From NCBI GenBank assembly GCA_002506105.1, contig DAWU01000054.1, positions 1-6,821 of the forward strand: a DNA stretch of 6,821 bases. The letters run 5' to 3'. The notes below the pieces were generated by a model. That model ran no database searches. It saw only the letters and a list, made by a program, of their open reading frames with translations, and was not told the DNA's origin. The stretch is from Methanolinea sp. UBA275 (GTDB taxonomy: Archaea > Halobacteriota > Methanomicrobia > Methanomicrobiales > Methanospirillaceae). The position numbers were made by a program, and so were the translations under genes. Shown piece by piece: positions 1-6,681 of the stretch; positions within the stretch are counted from its first letter, which is position 1, and every line of letters begins with the position of its first letter.

Positions 1-234
1 GCAAACAATATGAACGGTTATGTGCAGGGGAATGCTGCAGGTGGTATGAACGGTTATATGCCTGGTTCATTCTCATCAGGGATGACAGGATACATACCTG
101 GCAGCGCATCTTCCATCACGACCAGGAATCCATCTGTCACCCAGGGTTATTCCTCAGTATATGGAATTGCCGCTGCCCAGACGGGTGCATTCTCCCATGG
201 CGTGACAAGTTACAGGAAAAGCATCATACGCTGA
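1..234 (+). CDS. C-terminal part of an unrecognised protein with 12-residue tandem repeats (5' truncated by window)
   Basis: The reading frame is open from the first base and ends at TGA 232-234, so 77 codons of a longer upstream gene are visible; the ATG at position 10 lies inside a repeat and is unlikely to be the true start. Three back-to-back 12-residue units follow: MNGYVQGNAAGG, MNGYMPGSFSSG and MTGYIPGSASSI (36 bp each, 10-45, 46-81, 82-117). The consensus is M-[NT]-G-Y-x-[PQ]-G-[SN], then small residues. The rest is Ser/Thr/Gly/Ala/Tyr-rich and low in charge until the basic end (YRKSIIR); a degenerate unit may persist as GVTSY. There is no membrane helix or recognisable catalytic motif. 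Gly/Ser/Tyr-rich repeats of this sort occur in surface or structural proteins and in disordered tails, but I cannot assign a function. It is on the same strand as the purine genes but separated from them by a T-tract, so probably a different transcription unit. Confidence 0.6.
   Translation, partial: ANNMNGYVQGNAAGGMNGYMPGSFSSGMTGYIPGSASSITTRNPSVTQGYSSVYGIAAAQTGAFSHGVTSYRKSIIR
10..117 (+). repeat. Three tandem 36-bp (12-codon) repeats inside the coding region
   Basis: The units start at 10, 46 and 82. The first two share ATGAACGGTTAT exactly at their 5' ends; the third reads ATGACAGGATAC. Divergence is partly synonymous, which suggests an old duplication retained for its protein product. More units may lie upstream of the window. 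Confidence 0.7.
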
Positions 235-304
235 TACCCGGGACACCCCGTCAAAAACACCATTCATTTTTGTGGAAACGCATCGCCCAAACTGGATCTC
301 CTGG

Positions 305-314
305 TTTTTTTTTT
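305..314 (+). terminator. T10 tract, probable intrinsic archaeal terminator of the upstream gene
   Basis: Ten uninterrupted T residues lie 70 bp after the stop at 234, without a strong GC hairpin before them. Oligo-T on the non-template strand is enough for archaeal RNA polymerase termination. A similar T8 followed by A residues lies after the minus-strand gene at the right edge. The T-run merges into TTTAAAT, so part of it could also serve as a TATA element for purL. Confidence 0.5.
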
Positions 315-320
315 AAATCC

Positions 321-366
321 GGTTCATACCTGTCTGGCATACATTCTCTGTATTGGATGAACCAAT
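321..366 (+). promoter_or_regulatory. Overlapping inverted repeats in the purL leader (possible alternative RNA folds or operator)
   Basis: GGTTCAT (321-327) is an exact reverse complement of ATGAACC (357-363), 29 bases apart. ATTGG (352-356) pairs with CCAAT (362-366) around the loop ATGAA. The two stems share bases 357-363 and cannot both form. Stems of 7 and 5 bp are short and could be chance. If real, they would sit in the leader of the purine transcript or act as a protein-binding site. Confidence 0.2.
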
Positions 367-523
367 GATGATCTGACGATGAGTATCCGCATTCCCGGAG
401 TAATCCTGTGAATATGCGTGATTCCCCTGGCACCCGTGGGATCCATGAAAGTGAGTGTGGAAATTTGCTGAGAGAAGCCAAGACTTCGGAGCAATTTTGT
501 CATTGTACGCCCAACCACTGATT

Positions 524-3469
524 ATGGCTTCATACATCCACAGGATCGAAGTTCAATACAGAACTGATCCCAGGTTGTCGACCCGGACCGAGAGGGTCAG
601 ATCGCTTGGATTTCCGATTCAGGCTCTGCATCTTGTGGATGTCTATACCATCGCGACCCGTTCCCGCGATTTTTCCCATGATATTCTCTCGAAGATCGCC
701 TCACAATTGATCAATCCTGTGGTCCAGGAATATTCGATAGACAAGCCAACAGAAACCACTACATTTGACTTTGCTATCGAAGTCGGATTCCTCCCGGGCG
801 TAACAGACAATGTGGGCACTACGGCAAAGCAGACCATCGAGGATTATCTCAAAATTCGTTTTCTTGAGGGAGAAGCGGTCTTTTCATCAAGGCTGTTTTT
901 CGTGGCCGGGAACCCGGGTCCCGGCATGCTTGAAAAACTCGTCACTTCTCTGGCAAATCCCCTGATTCACAGGGTACATGTAAAGAGCCGGCAGGAGTAC
1001 GGGAACAGGGGTATGGACCCTGTGACCCCCTTTGTCTCACTGCATGAACTGCCGACTGCAGAGACCGTAAACCTGGATCTCACTGATACCGAACTTGCAC
1101 GCCTCGGCAAAGAGGGGATTATGGATCCCGTAACATGGGTGCGCAGGGGACCGCTTGCACTTGATCTGGCCCAGCTGCATACCATCCGGGATCATTTCAG
1201 ATCGAAGGGGAGAAGTCCGACCGACGTGGAACTCGAGTCACTGGCCCAGACCTGGAGTGAGCATTGCAAGCACACGATCTTCGCGTCAGCAATGGATGAC
1301 GATGTACCTGATGGACTCTATAAGACCTGCATCCAGGCTGCAACAAACAGGATCAGGAAAGAGAAGGGTGAGCGGGATATCTGCGTGTCGGTGTTCTCAG
1401 ATAATTCAGGTGCCATCCTCTTTGACGAGACGTATCTGGTGACACATAAAGTTGAGACACATAATTCCCCATCAGCGCTTGATCCCTTTGGCGGCGCACT
1501 GACCGGTATTGTCGGGGTAAACCGCGATACGATCGGCTTCGGGCTCGGGGCCAAACCCTGCATCAACGTGTACGGATATTGCGTCGGCGATCCGGACACC
1601 GAACCTCTCCTCTTCCGGGGGAAGAACAGGGAAAATCCGATCCTCACACCCAGGAGAATACTTGACGACATTGTCCAGGGCGTCGGGGTTGGCGGGAACT
1701 GCTCCGGGATTCCGACTCCCCAGGGATGGTGCTACTTTCATGACAGATACAAGGGAAAACCACTGGTATTCGCCGGAACGGTGGGATTGATCCCGCAATA
1801 CCAAGGTACAAAAAGACTGCACGAGAAACGTGCCCGGCCGGGCGACCTTATCGTCATGGTCGGGGGACGGGTCGGGAAGGACGGGATCCATGGCGCGACA
1901 TTCTCTTCGGAAGCCCTCGACCCGGAAAGCCCGGTGACCGCAGTACAGATCGGCGACCCGATCACCCAGAAGAAGTTCTCCGATGTGATTGTGAAAGAAG
2001 CCAGGGACCTTGGCCTGTACCACAGCATTACCGATAACGGGGCAGGTGGACTCTCATGTTCCGTTGCGGAAATGGCAAAGGAATGCAACGGGTGCCATGT
2101 TCTCCTTGACAGGGTTCCGCTCAAGTATCCCGGGATGGCCCCGTGGGAGATCTGGATCTCAGAGTCGCAGGAGAGGATGACACTTGCTATTCCTCATGAG
2201 AGCCTCGATGAGTTCATGGACCTCATGAAGAGGAGGGAGGTTGAGGCGACTGTCATCGGGAAGTTCACTGATTCCGGGAGATGTGTCGTGGAATGCCACG
2301 GGGCGGTCGTTATGGATATCGACCTTGGGTTCCTTCATGACGGGCTCCCAAAAAAGCACCTGATCACCACACCTGTCAACCAGGCCTGGCCTGAACCCGG
2401 GACCGCATGCCCTGACCGGCTCGATGCAACGCTCATCTCAATGCTCGGGAGGAAAAATATTTGCTCGAAGGAATTCATCTCCATCCAGTATGACCATACG
2501 GTCCAGGGAGGCCATGTGCTTGGACCTGTTCAGGGGATTGGAAGGGTCCAGGCTCCAGCCACCCTGACAAAAGTGGTGCAAGGATCGGAGAGAGGCGTGG
2601 GACTCTCGCAGGGAATTTTTCCTTCATACTCGGAACTCGATCCGTACCGTATGGCCATCGCAGGGATTGATGCTGCGGTCCGGGGATTGATTGCAATCGG
2701 CGTTCCGCTGGATGCAATTGCCATTCTCGATAACTTCTGCTGGTGTTCGTCGGACGACCCCTCGAGGCTCTGGCAGCTGAAGCGTGCCGCATTCGGATGC
2801 TATGACGGAGCCACTGCATTCGGAACCCCGTACATTTCAGGGAAAGACAGCATGTTCAACGACTTTTCAGGGTTTGATGAGAAGAATAACCCGGTAAAGA
2901 TCTCAATCCCGCCAACCCTCCTTATCTCCTCCATCGGGATCCACCCTGATGTTGAAAAAGCAGTATCGATAGATGCCAAGATGGAGGGCGACTACATCTA
3001 TGTCGTGGGTGCAACCACTCCTGAAATGGGAGGATCAGAGTACTTCATGCATCTGGGAAGCCCGGGAAATACCGTTCCGGCACTCGACATGCAGCATGCA
3101 AAGATGATCTATGCCAGGATGACGGAGGCTATCATGAATGAACTGGTGGCATCGGCATTCCCGGTCCTTCACGGAGGCCTCCTGGTAGCCCTTGCAAAGG
3201 TCTCTATTGCAGGCAATCTCGGGATGAAGATCGCAATACCGGAGGGGATGCGCCCCGACTATTACCTCTTCTCGGAGTCGCCAGGGAGATTTGTTGTCAC
3301 GGTCTCTCCCAGGAACCGTCGTGAATTCGAACGAATGCTTGGGAATGATGCATACCACCTTGGCCGAGTGGACGGTTCCTCGTTGCAGGTTATGGCAGGG
3401 AAGACCATCATCGATCTTCCCGTTCGGGAGATGGAACATGCCTACAAGGCACCATTCAGGGAGTACTGA
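524..3469 (+). CDS. purL: Phosphoribosylformylglycinamidine (FGAM) synthase, PurS-PurS-PurL fusion (PurSL type)
   Basis: This is the synthase chain of FGAR amidotransferase, the fourth step of de novo IMP synthesis: FGAR + ATP + ammonia (from PurQ) gives FGAM + ADP + Pi, in the cytoplasm. From ATG 524 it has 981 residues. Residues about 5-73 and 81-155 are two PurS-like folds; each ends in a matching strand (INPVVQEYSID, ANPLIHRVHV), and the second has the PurS signature GFLPGVTDNVG. A linker (about 185-235) leads to TWSEHCKH (243-250), whose SEHC histidine is the family's catalytic residue. Then come THNSPSALDPFGG (312-324), DNGAGGLSCSVAEM (504-517), the second lobe with GKDSM (773-777), and a Gly-rich HGGLLVALAK (883-892). 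The glutaminase domain of the 1,295-residue E. coli enzyme is absent and supplied by the next gene. The frame extends upstream to GTG 455, but those 23 extra residues do not look like PurS and MASYIHRIEV is a natural beginning. The ribosome site at 524 is weak (only CTGAT). Confidence 0.95.
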   Translation: MASYIHRIEVQYRTDPRLSTRTERVRSLGFPIQALHLVDVYTIATRSRDFSHDILSKIASQLINPVVQEYSIDKPTETTTFDFAIEVGFLPGVTDNVGTTAKQTIEDYLKIRFLEGEAVFSSRLFFVAGNPGPGMLEKLVTSLANPLIHRVHVKSRQEYGNRGMDPVTPFVSLHELPTAETVNLDLTDTELARLGKEGIMDPVTWVRRGPLALDLAQLHTIRDHFRSKGRSPTDVELESLAQTWSEHCKHTIFASAMDDDVPDGLYKTCIQAATNRIRKEKGERDICVSVFSDNSGAILFDETYLVTHKVETHNSPSALDPFGGALTGIVGVNRDTIGFGLGAKPCINVYGYCVGDPDTEPLLFRGKNRENPILTPRRILDDIVQGVGVGGNCSGIPTPQGWCYFHDRYKGKPLVFAGTVGLIPQYQGTKRLHEKRARPGDLIVMVGGRVGKDGIHGATFSSEALDPESPVTAVQIGDPITQKKFSDVIVKEARDLGLYHSITDNGAGGLSCSVAEMAKECNGCHVLLDRVPLKYPGMAPWEIWISESQERMTLAIPHESLDEFMDLMKRREVEATVIGKFTDSGRCVVECHGAVVMDIDLGFLHDGLPKKHLITTPVNQAWPEPGTACPDRLDATLISMLGRKNICSKEFISIQYDHTVQGGHVLGPVQGIGRVQAPATLTKVVQGSERGVGLSQGIFPSYSELDPYRMAIAGIDAAVRGLIAIGVPLDAIAILDNFCWCSSDDPSRLWQLKRAAFGCYDGATAFGTPYISGKDSMFNDFSGFDEKNNPVKISIPPTLLISSIGIHPDVEKAVSIDAKMEGDYIYVVGATTPEMGGSEYFMHLGSPGNTVPALDMQHAKMIYARMTEAIMNELVASAFPVLHGGLLVALAKVSIAGNLGMKIAIPEGMRPDYYLFSESPGRFVVTVSPRNRREFERMLGNDAYHLGRVDGSSLQVMAGKTIIDLPVREMEHAYKAPFREY

Positions 3470-3470
3470 T
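3459..3470 (+). promoter_or_regulatory. Ribosome binding site of purQ, embedded in the end of purL
   Basis: GGGAG (3459-3463) followed by CTGATC lies just before ATG 3472, eight bases from the end of GGGAG to the start codon. Together these pieces match most of the archaeal anti-Shine-Dalgarno complement GGAGGTGATC with a short interruption. The site overlaps the purL stop (3467-3469), implying coupled translation. It favours ATG 3472 over the internal ATG 3484 or GTG 3508. Confidence 0.6.
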
Positions 3471-3471
3471 C

Positions 3472-4338
3472 ATGGATCCCAGCATGAAAAAAGAAAAGGA
3501 ATCACCGGTGGCTGACTTCATCGGAAATGCAGGACTGATCAGAGAAAAGGCCCTCATCATGAGCGGGTACGGGATCAACTCCGAGATGGAAACCGCTGAA
3601 GCACTCCTCCGGGCCGGGATGTCATCCGATATTGTGCATATCAATGATCTGATTGCCGGGGAGCGATGCCTTTCAGAGTACAGGCTGCTTGTCTTCCCCG
3701 GGGGATTCTCCTACGGTGACGACACCGGTGCAGGCAATGCCTTTGCCAACAGGATCAGAAACAACCTCTGGGACGATGTTCTCGAATTCCTGCGAGGGGA
3801 CACCCTTGTGCTCGGGATCTGCAACGGATTCCAGATCCTTGCAAACCTCGGCCTCGTTCCTGCCTTTGATACTACGTATACACGTGAAATTGCCCTGATG
3901 CCAAACAGGAAAGGAGTGCTGGAATGCCGCTTCGTCACACTCAGGCCCGCCAGTGAAAACCTTTGGACACGGGGCATCTCCCATCTCTACTGCCCAGTCT
4001 CTCATGGCGAGGGTAATTTTTCCTGTTCGGAAGATACGCTACAGCACCTGGAAGAGAAGCACATGATCGCATTCACGTACTGCCGGGATGACATGAGCCC
4101 GGCATGTGGAGAATACCCCTACAATCCCAACGGATCTGTTGCAGATATCGCCGCAATCACGTCCGAAGACGGCAAAGTGCTCGGGATGATGCCTCACCCG
4201 GAAAGGGCGATGGAGTTCGTGAACCTGTATGACTGGCCGATACGGAAAGAGCAGCTGAAAAGGGCGGGAAGACCGCTTCCCACCGAGTCAATGAACATGC
4301 AACTGTTCAAAAATATTGTCCGGTATTTCCGGAAGTAG
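3472..4338 (+). CDS. purQ: FGAM synthase glutaminase subunit PurQ (class I glutamine amidotransferase)
   Basis: Hydrolyses glutamine and passes ammonia to the PurSL synthase encoded two bases upstream. The 288-residue protein has the class I (triad) amidotransferase fold. KALIMSGYGINSEMETAEAL (26-45) is the first strand and helix, with the N-x-x-E-T pattern of PurQ. FPGGFSYGDDTGAGNAFA (75-92) precedes the nucleophile elbow GICNGFQ, with catalytic Cys117. VSHGEGNF (176-183) and YNPNGS (217-222) are typical PurQ segments, and MPHPER supplies His242 and Glu244, so the triad is intact. It is longer than stand-alone bacterial PurQ (about 230 residues), and GAGNAFA resembles the glutaminase domain of large fused PurL more than the RAGAIA of small PurQ. 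About 25 residues precede the core; they are charged and poorly conserved in appearance, so a later start (GTG 3508) remains possible although ATG 3472 has the better ribosome site. Confidence 0.94.
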   Translation: MDPSMKKEKESPVADFIGNAGLIREKALIMSGYGINSEMETAEALLRAGMSSDIVHINDLIAGERCLSEYRLLVFPGGFSYGDDTGAGNAFANRIRNNLWDDVLEFLRGDTLVLGICNGFQILANLGLVPAFDTTYTREIALMPNRKGVLECRFVTLRPASENLWTRGISHLYCPVSHGEGNFSCSEDTLQHLEEKHMIAFTYCRDDMSPACGEYPYNPNGSVADIAAITSEDGKVLGMMPHPERAMEFVNLYDWPIRKEQLKRAGRPLPTESMNMQLFKNIVRYFRK

Positions 4339-4343
4339 ACAGT

Positions 4344-4350
4344 TGTGATT
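4344..4350 (+). promoter_or_regulatory. Ribosome binding site of the acetyltransferase gene
   Basis: TGTGATT lies five bases before ATG 4356 and matches the GGTGATC half of the archaeal Shine-Dalgarno sequence at most positions. It supports that start codon and translation from a shared purL-purQ transcript. Confidence 0.4.
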
Positions 4351-4355
4351 TTACC

Positions 4356-4931
4356 ATGAAAAACCCTCCTCATCCCATTCAGACTGAACGCCTCGACCTT
4401 ATTCCTGCGACGCTACGCATGCTTGAATGCGAGGGGGATAACAGGGCTTTGTTCGGCAGAATGCTGGATGCGAGAGTCCCGCAATCATGGCCTCCGCCGC
4501 TTCTCGACGAGGAAACACGGCAGGAGTTTCTCCGGATACTCTCTGAAGGCTCCGATTCGCATTTCTGCTCATGGTACTGGGTTCTCAAAGACCCTGTCAG
4601 GCAGAGCCGGACGCTGATTGGGAGCGGCGGGACCGCATCATGTTCGTGGCTGCCTGATGCGGTGATGATCGGGTACTCGGTCCTGGAAGAATTCCAGAAC
4701 ATGGGATACGCAACAGAAGCGATCCTTGCCCTCATCCCACATATCTTCTCATGGCCTGCGATTCGCAGGATCATCGCCACCACTTACCCCAAACTGAAAG
4801 CATCTGTAAGGGTGCTTGTGAAGGCAGGGTTTGTTCCCGGGGGCATGAATGAAGGGGGGGAGGGTATTGAGGAAGGGACCGTGATGTATGTCCTTCATGC
4901 ACCACCCACCTATGTCACCACGGGCAACTGA
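4356..4931 (+). CDS. GNAT-family N-acetyltransferase (RimJ/RimL-like, Acetyltransf_3 type)
   Basis: Predicted to transfer an acetyl group from acetyl-CoA to an amine; the substrate is unknown. The 191-residue protein begins with QTERLDLIPAT (9-19), the usual first strand of RimJ/RimL-like acetyltransferases. The acetyl-CoA-binding motif A is at IGYSVLEEFQNMGYATEAI (105-123): the Q-N-M-G-Y-A loop fits the Q/R-x-x-G-x-G/A pyrophosphate-binding consensus. ASVRVLVKAGFVPGG (149-163) is the typical late helix and strand, where a residue approaches the CoA thiol. Length is normal for the family and nothing is disrupted. It starts 17 bases after purQ on the same strand, so co-transcription is likely. 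GNAT genes often move between contexts, so proximity alone does not tie it to purine metabolism. A link through modification of a ribosomal protein, antibiotic or small amine cannot be separated from sequence. Confidence 0.85.
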   Translation: MKNPPHPIQTERLDLIPATLRMLECEGDNRALFGRMLDARVPQSWPPPLLDEETRQEFLRILSEGSDSHFCSWYWVLKDPVRQSRTLIGSGGTASCSWLPDAVMIGYSVLEEFQNMGYATEAILALIPHIFSWPAIRRIIATTYPKLKASVRVLVKAGFVPGGMNEGGEGIEEGTVMYVLHAPPTYVTTGN

Positions 4932-4949
4932 TCACCGTTGAGAGCCATA

Positions 4950-4967
4950 ATGGGGTGAATCCCCCAT
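4950..4967. terminator. Short hairpin between convergent genes, possible bidirectional terminator
   Basis: ATGGGG (4950-4955) and CCCCAT (4962-4967) form a perfect 6-bp stem with a 6-base loop, in the 44-bp gap between the acetyltransferase stop (4931) and the transporter stop (4976). There is no T-run on either side, so it is not a classical intrinsic terminator; it may only block read-through or protect 3' ends. Confidence 0.35.
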
Positions 4968-4975
4968 ACCCATCC

Positions 4976-6466
4976 TCACACACTACCCATTCCCGGTTCC
5001 TCTTTCTCACCGGAAATATAATCCGGATGAATTTCTTCCCTGGCGATGACGGCAAGGATCACCACCAGAATTCCGATGAGGAACGAGATAAAAAACGCGA
5101 GATCAAAACCGGCCGCAAGGACCTGCAGCTTGAGGTTAACCGGCGCTGTCCCGGTCACACCGCGGTGCCCCGCAATCGCCAGGACACCCTCGAGGAACAC
5201 GAGGTTGAAGAGGGCTATTCCAATGGTCATCGGGGCAAAACGTTCAAGGCTCGTGAGGCTTGAGACCATCCCCTGGTAACTCTTTGCGACCGAGTTGAGT
5301 ATCATGTTGGATAGTGGGGTAATAAGGAGCCCCATTCCAAACCCAATCGAAGACAGGCACGCCAGTATGTATCCAATCGGAGTGTCAACATGCAGGTGCC
5401 ACATCAGGAAGTACCCCGCGAGGAGAATCACCGCCGCAGAGATGCAGAGCGTCCTTGCACCGACCCGGTTGAACAGCAGCCCGGCGAGAATACCGCTCAC
5501 CATCATGGCAACCGAGAGAGAGGTCAGCACGAGGCCGGCAGTCGAGGTCGGGTACCCCTTCACATACTCCAGGTAGAACGGAAGGAGATAGTTGATCCCT
5601 GAGAAACTTAAGAATACCAGCACAAGAGCAAGGTTTGTCAGGAGAAAGTTCCGCCGCACGAACAGCCTGATCTCGAGAATAGGGTTGGGAACATGAATTT
5701 CATGCCAGAGAAAAAACCCAATCGCAGTCGCGGAAATGGCGAGCATGCAGAGAATGACCGGGGATGTCCATCCGAAGGAATACCCCTCCGTCACTGCGAA
5801 GAGGAGTGTGGCAAGACCGATAAAGATAGAGACCGCACCTGACCTGTCAAACCCGGCCAGTGTCCCGGAACCCTTTGCCGACGGGATAACCCTTGCACCA
5901 AGCAATACCGCAAAGATTCCTATCGGTATGTTGATGAAGAAGATCCAGTGCCAGGATGCATACTGGGTCAGCAGGCCCCCGATTGTGGGGCCGATCGCGG
6001 TGCCGAGTGCTGCAAGGGTCATGATGACCCCCATGGCTTTCCCCTTCATGTCCATCGGGATATACGCTGTCACCATTGCCGGAGCTATCGCGGTGATCAT
6101 GGCGCCCCCAATCCCCTGGAAGATTCGGGATACGACAAGAAGCGGAAATGAATTGAACATGTCCGGGAGCAGGCCGCATGCAAGAGAACCGAGGGTGAAA
6201 ATGATGAATCCTGACAGGAACACTTTCTTGAACCCGATGATATCCGAGACCTTGCCGAAGATCAGGACGCAGCCTGCCATGACGAGCAGGTACGCGGTTG
6301 CGACCCAGCTCACGGTGCTCGATGAGATGGAAAACACTTCCGATATTGTCGGGAGTGCGATATTGACGATGGTTCCATCAAGGGACGACATGAATATGGC
6401 AAGGGAAATTGACAGGATCATCAGGAAAAATGGGGGATGACCGGGGTTTCCGGAACTATGACTCAT
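4976..6466 (-). CDS. Major facilitator superfamily drug/solute transporter, DHA2 (EmrB/QacA-like, 14-TM) family
   Basis: Predicted cytoplasmic-membrane proton antiporter exporting drugs or other small compounds; the substrate cannot be read from sequence. The 496-residue protein has the length and hydrophobic pattern of 14-helix DHA2 exporters. LDGTIVNIALP (29-39) is motif D1 at the end of helix 1. GKVSDIIGFKKVF (71-83) is motif A in the loop between helices 2 and 3. SRIFQGIGGAM (113-123) is the motif B region with its conserved Arg. GTAIGPTIGGLL (155-166) is the antiporter motif C of helix 5, followed by SWHWIFFINIPIG (171-183), a near-invariant DHA2 stretch. A charged cytoplasmic tail ends the protein. 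It is convergent with the purine cluster, so separately transcribed. Start ATG 6466 has a plausible ribosome site and leaves a short polar N-terminus before helix 1. No regulator gene is adjacent in the window. Confidence 0.92.
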   Translation of the reverse strand: MSHSSGNPGHPPFFLMILSISLAIFMSSLDGTIVNIALPTISEVFSISSSTVSWVATAYLLVMAGCVLIFGKVSDIIGFKKVFLSGFIIFTLGSLACGLLPDMFNSFPLLVVSRIFQGIGGAMITAIAPAMVTAYIPMDMKGKAMGVIMTLAALGTAIGPTIGGLLTQYASWHWIFFINIPIGIFAVLLGARVIPSAKGSGTLAGFDRSGAVSIFIGLATLLFAVTEGYSFGWTSPVILCMLAISATAIGFFLWHEIHVPNPILEIRLFVRRNFLLTNLALVLVFLSFSGINYLLPFYLEYVKGYPTSTAGLVLTSLSVAMMVSGILAGLLFNRVGARTLCISAAVILLAGYFLMWHLHVDTPIGYILACLSSIGFGMGLLITPLSNMILNSVAKSYQGMVSSLTSLERFAPMTIGIALFNLVFLEGVLAIAGHRGVTGTAPVNLKLQVLAAGFDLAFFISFLIGILVVILAVIAREEIHPDYISGEKEEPGMGSV

Positions 6467-6472
6467 TTTAGT

Positions 6473-6484
6473 ATCATTCTTCCT
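6473..6484 (-). promoter_or_regulatory. Ribosome binding site of the transporter gene
   Basis: Read on the minus strand, AGGAAG then TGAT precede ATG 6466, with six bases between TGAT and the start codon. The two pieces match the outer and inner parts of GGAGGTGATC and support this start. Confidence 0.45.
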
Positions 6485-6570
6485 GCCACGAAATTATTGT
6501 TTGCGATTCTCTGCGTGCGAACCGGATAGCCCCCCTTTGTGGTCTCGATGGAACATTCTCCAGCACCGGG

Positions 6571-6580
6571 AATATATACC
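6571..6580 (-). promoter_or_regulatory. TATA box, probable transporter promoter
   Basis: On the minus strand this reads GGTATATATT, a good archaeal TATA element. A start about 26 bp downstream would fall near 6548 and give a leader of about 80 nt. TATATA is symmetric, so the plus-strand reading (GGGAATATATACC) is equally good, and polarity depends on the flanking BRE, which is not decisive. A second TATA-like sequence, CCATATAA on the minus strand, sits at 6600-6607. Confidence 0.5.
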
Positions 6581-6583
6581 TGT

Positions 6584-6599
6584 GGGGGTTCACTCCCCC
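6584..6599. promoter_or_regulatory. Inverted repeat GGGGG-N6-CCCCC between two TATA-like boxes, candidate operator
   Basis: GGGGG (6584-6588), TTCACT, CCCCC (6595-6599) forms a perfect 5-bp dyad. It lies directly between TATATA (6573-6578) and TTATATGG (6600-6607). With the transporter promoter at the first box the dyad occupies an upstream activator position; with the second box it falls between TATA and transcript start, a repressor position. The regulator is unknown. Confidence 0.35.
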
Positions 6600-6650
6600 T
6601 TATATGGATGACCCTGCCCGGGATAGGGCCTCATCAGAGACGGCATTTTT

Positions 6651-6658
6651 AAAAAAAA
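6651..6658 (-). terminator. T8 tract (minus strand), probable terminator of the right-edge gene
   Basis: Eight A residues on the plus strand read as T8 on the minus strand, 23 bases after the stop of the right-edge minus-strand gene. A T5 run also immediately follows that stop (TGATTTTTC). Two T-tracts in succession without a GC hairpin fit archaeal intrinsic termination. Confidence 0.45.
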
Positions 6659-6681
6659 TAGCAGAGAAAATTGGTGAAAAA

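Larger units (their letters stand above)
235..523. other. Gene-poor intergenic region / leader upstream of purL
   Basis: This 289-bp gap separates the repeat protein from purL. Small open frames exist on the minus strand, but none resembles a protein or has a good start signal. It holds a T10 tract (305-314) and an inverted-repeat cluster (321-366). No clear TATA box sits about 26 bp before the purL start codon. The run TTTTAAAT near 311-318 is the best TATA-like sequence and would put the transcript start around 340, with a leader of roughly 180 nt. The weaker AAATTT near 461-466 would give a short leader. The actual promoter is not resolved. Confidence 0.4.
6467..6681. other. Intergenic region upstream of the transporter
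   Basis: This 215-bp stretch lies between the end of the right-edge minus-strand gene and the transporter start. It contains the transporter ribosome site, one or two TATA-like boxes flanking an inverted repeat (6571-6607), and an A8 run that reads as T8 on the minus strand. A plus-strand frame opening at ATG 6604 crosses it and is considered a shadow. No RNA gene is visible. Confidence 0.5.

Noticed and set aside
420..450. Possible hairpin GATTCCC ... GGGATC in the purL leader
   Set aside because: Needs a bulge and gives only a few pairs; not distinguishable from chance and not near a T-run or start codon.
455..523. GTG start giving purL 23 extra N-terminal residues
   Set aside because: The extra segment has no PurS-like character and no good ribosome site. 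The PurS domain begins directly after ATG 524.
251..537. Three overlapping minus-strand open frames of 64-76 codons in the leader region
   Set aside because: Overlapping frames of similar size in the same bases, no convincing start signals or protein-like composition, and they run into purL antisense.
1472..2023. 183-codon minus-strand open frame within purL
   Set aside because: Opposite strand of the conserved synthase core; no recognisable motif, and the coding signal is fully explained by purL.
4955..5602. Plus-strand open frames at the transporter 3' half
   Set aside because: Antisense shadows of transporter helices; Arg/Pro/His-rich translations typical of the non-coding strand of a membrane protein gene.
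5736..6440. 234-codon plus-strand open frame
   Set aside because: It is entirely antisense to the transporter, whose motifs are unmistakable. Its translation is Pro/Met/Arg-rich without domain character and is a shadow frame.
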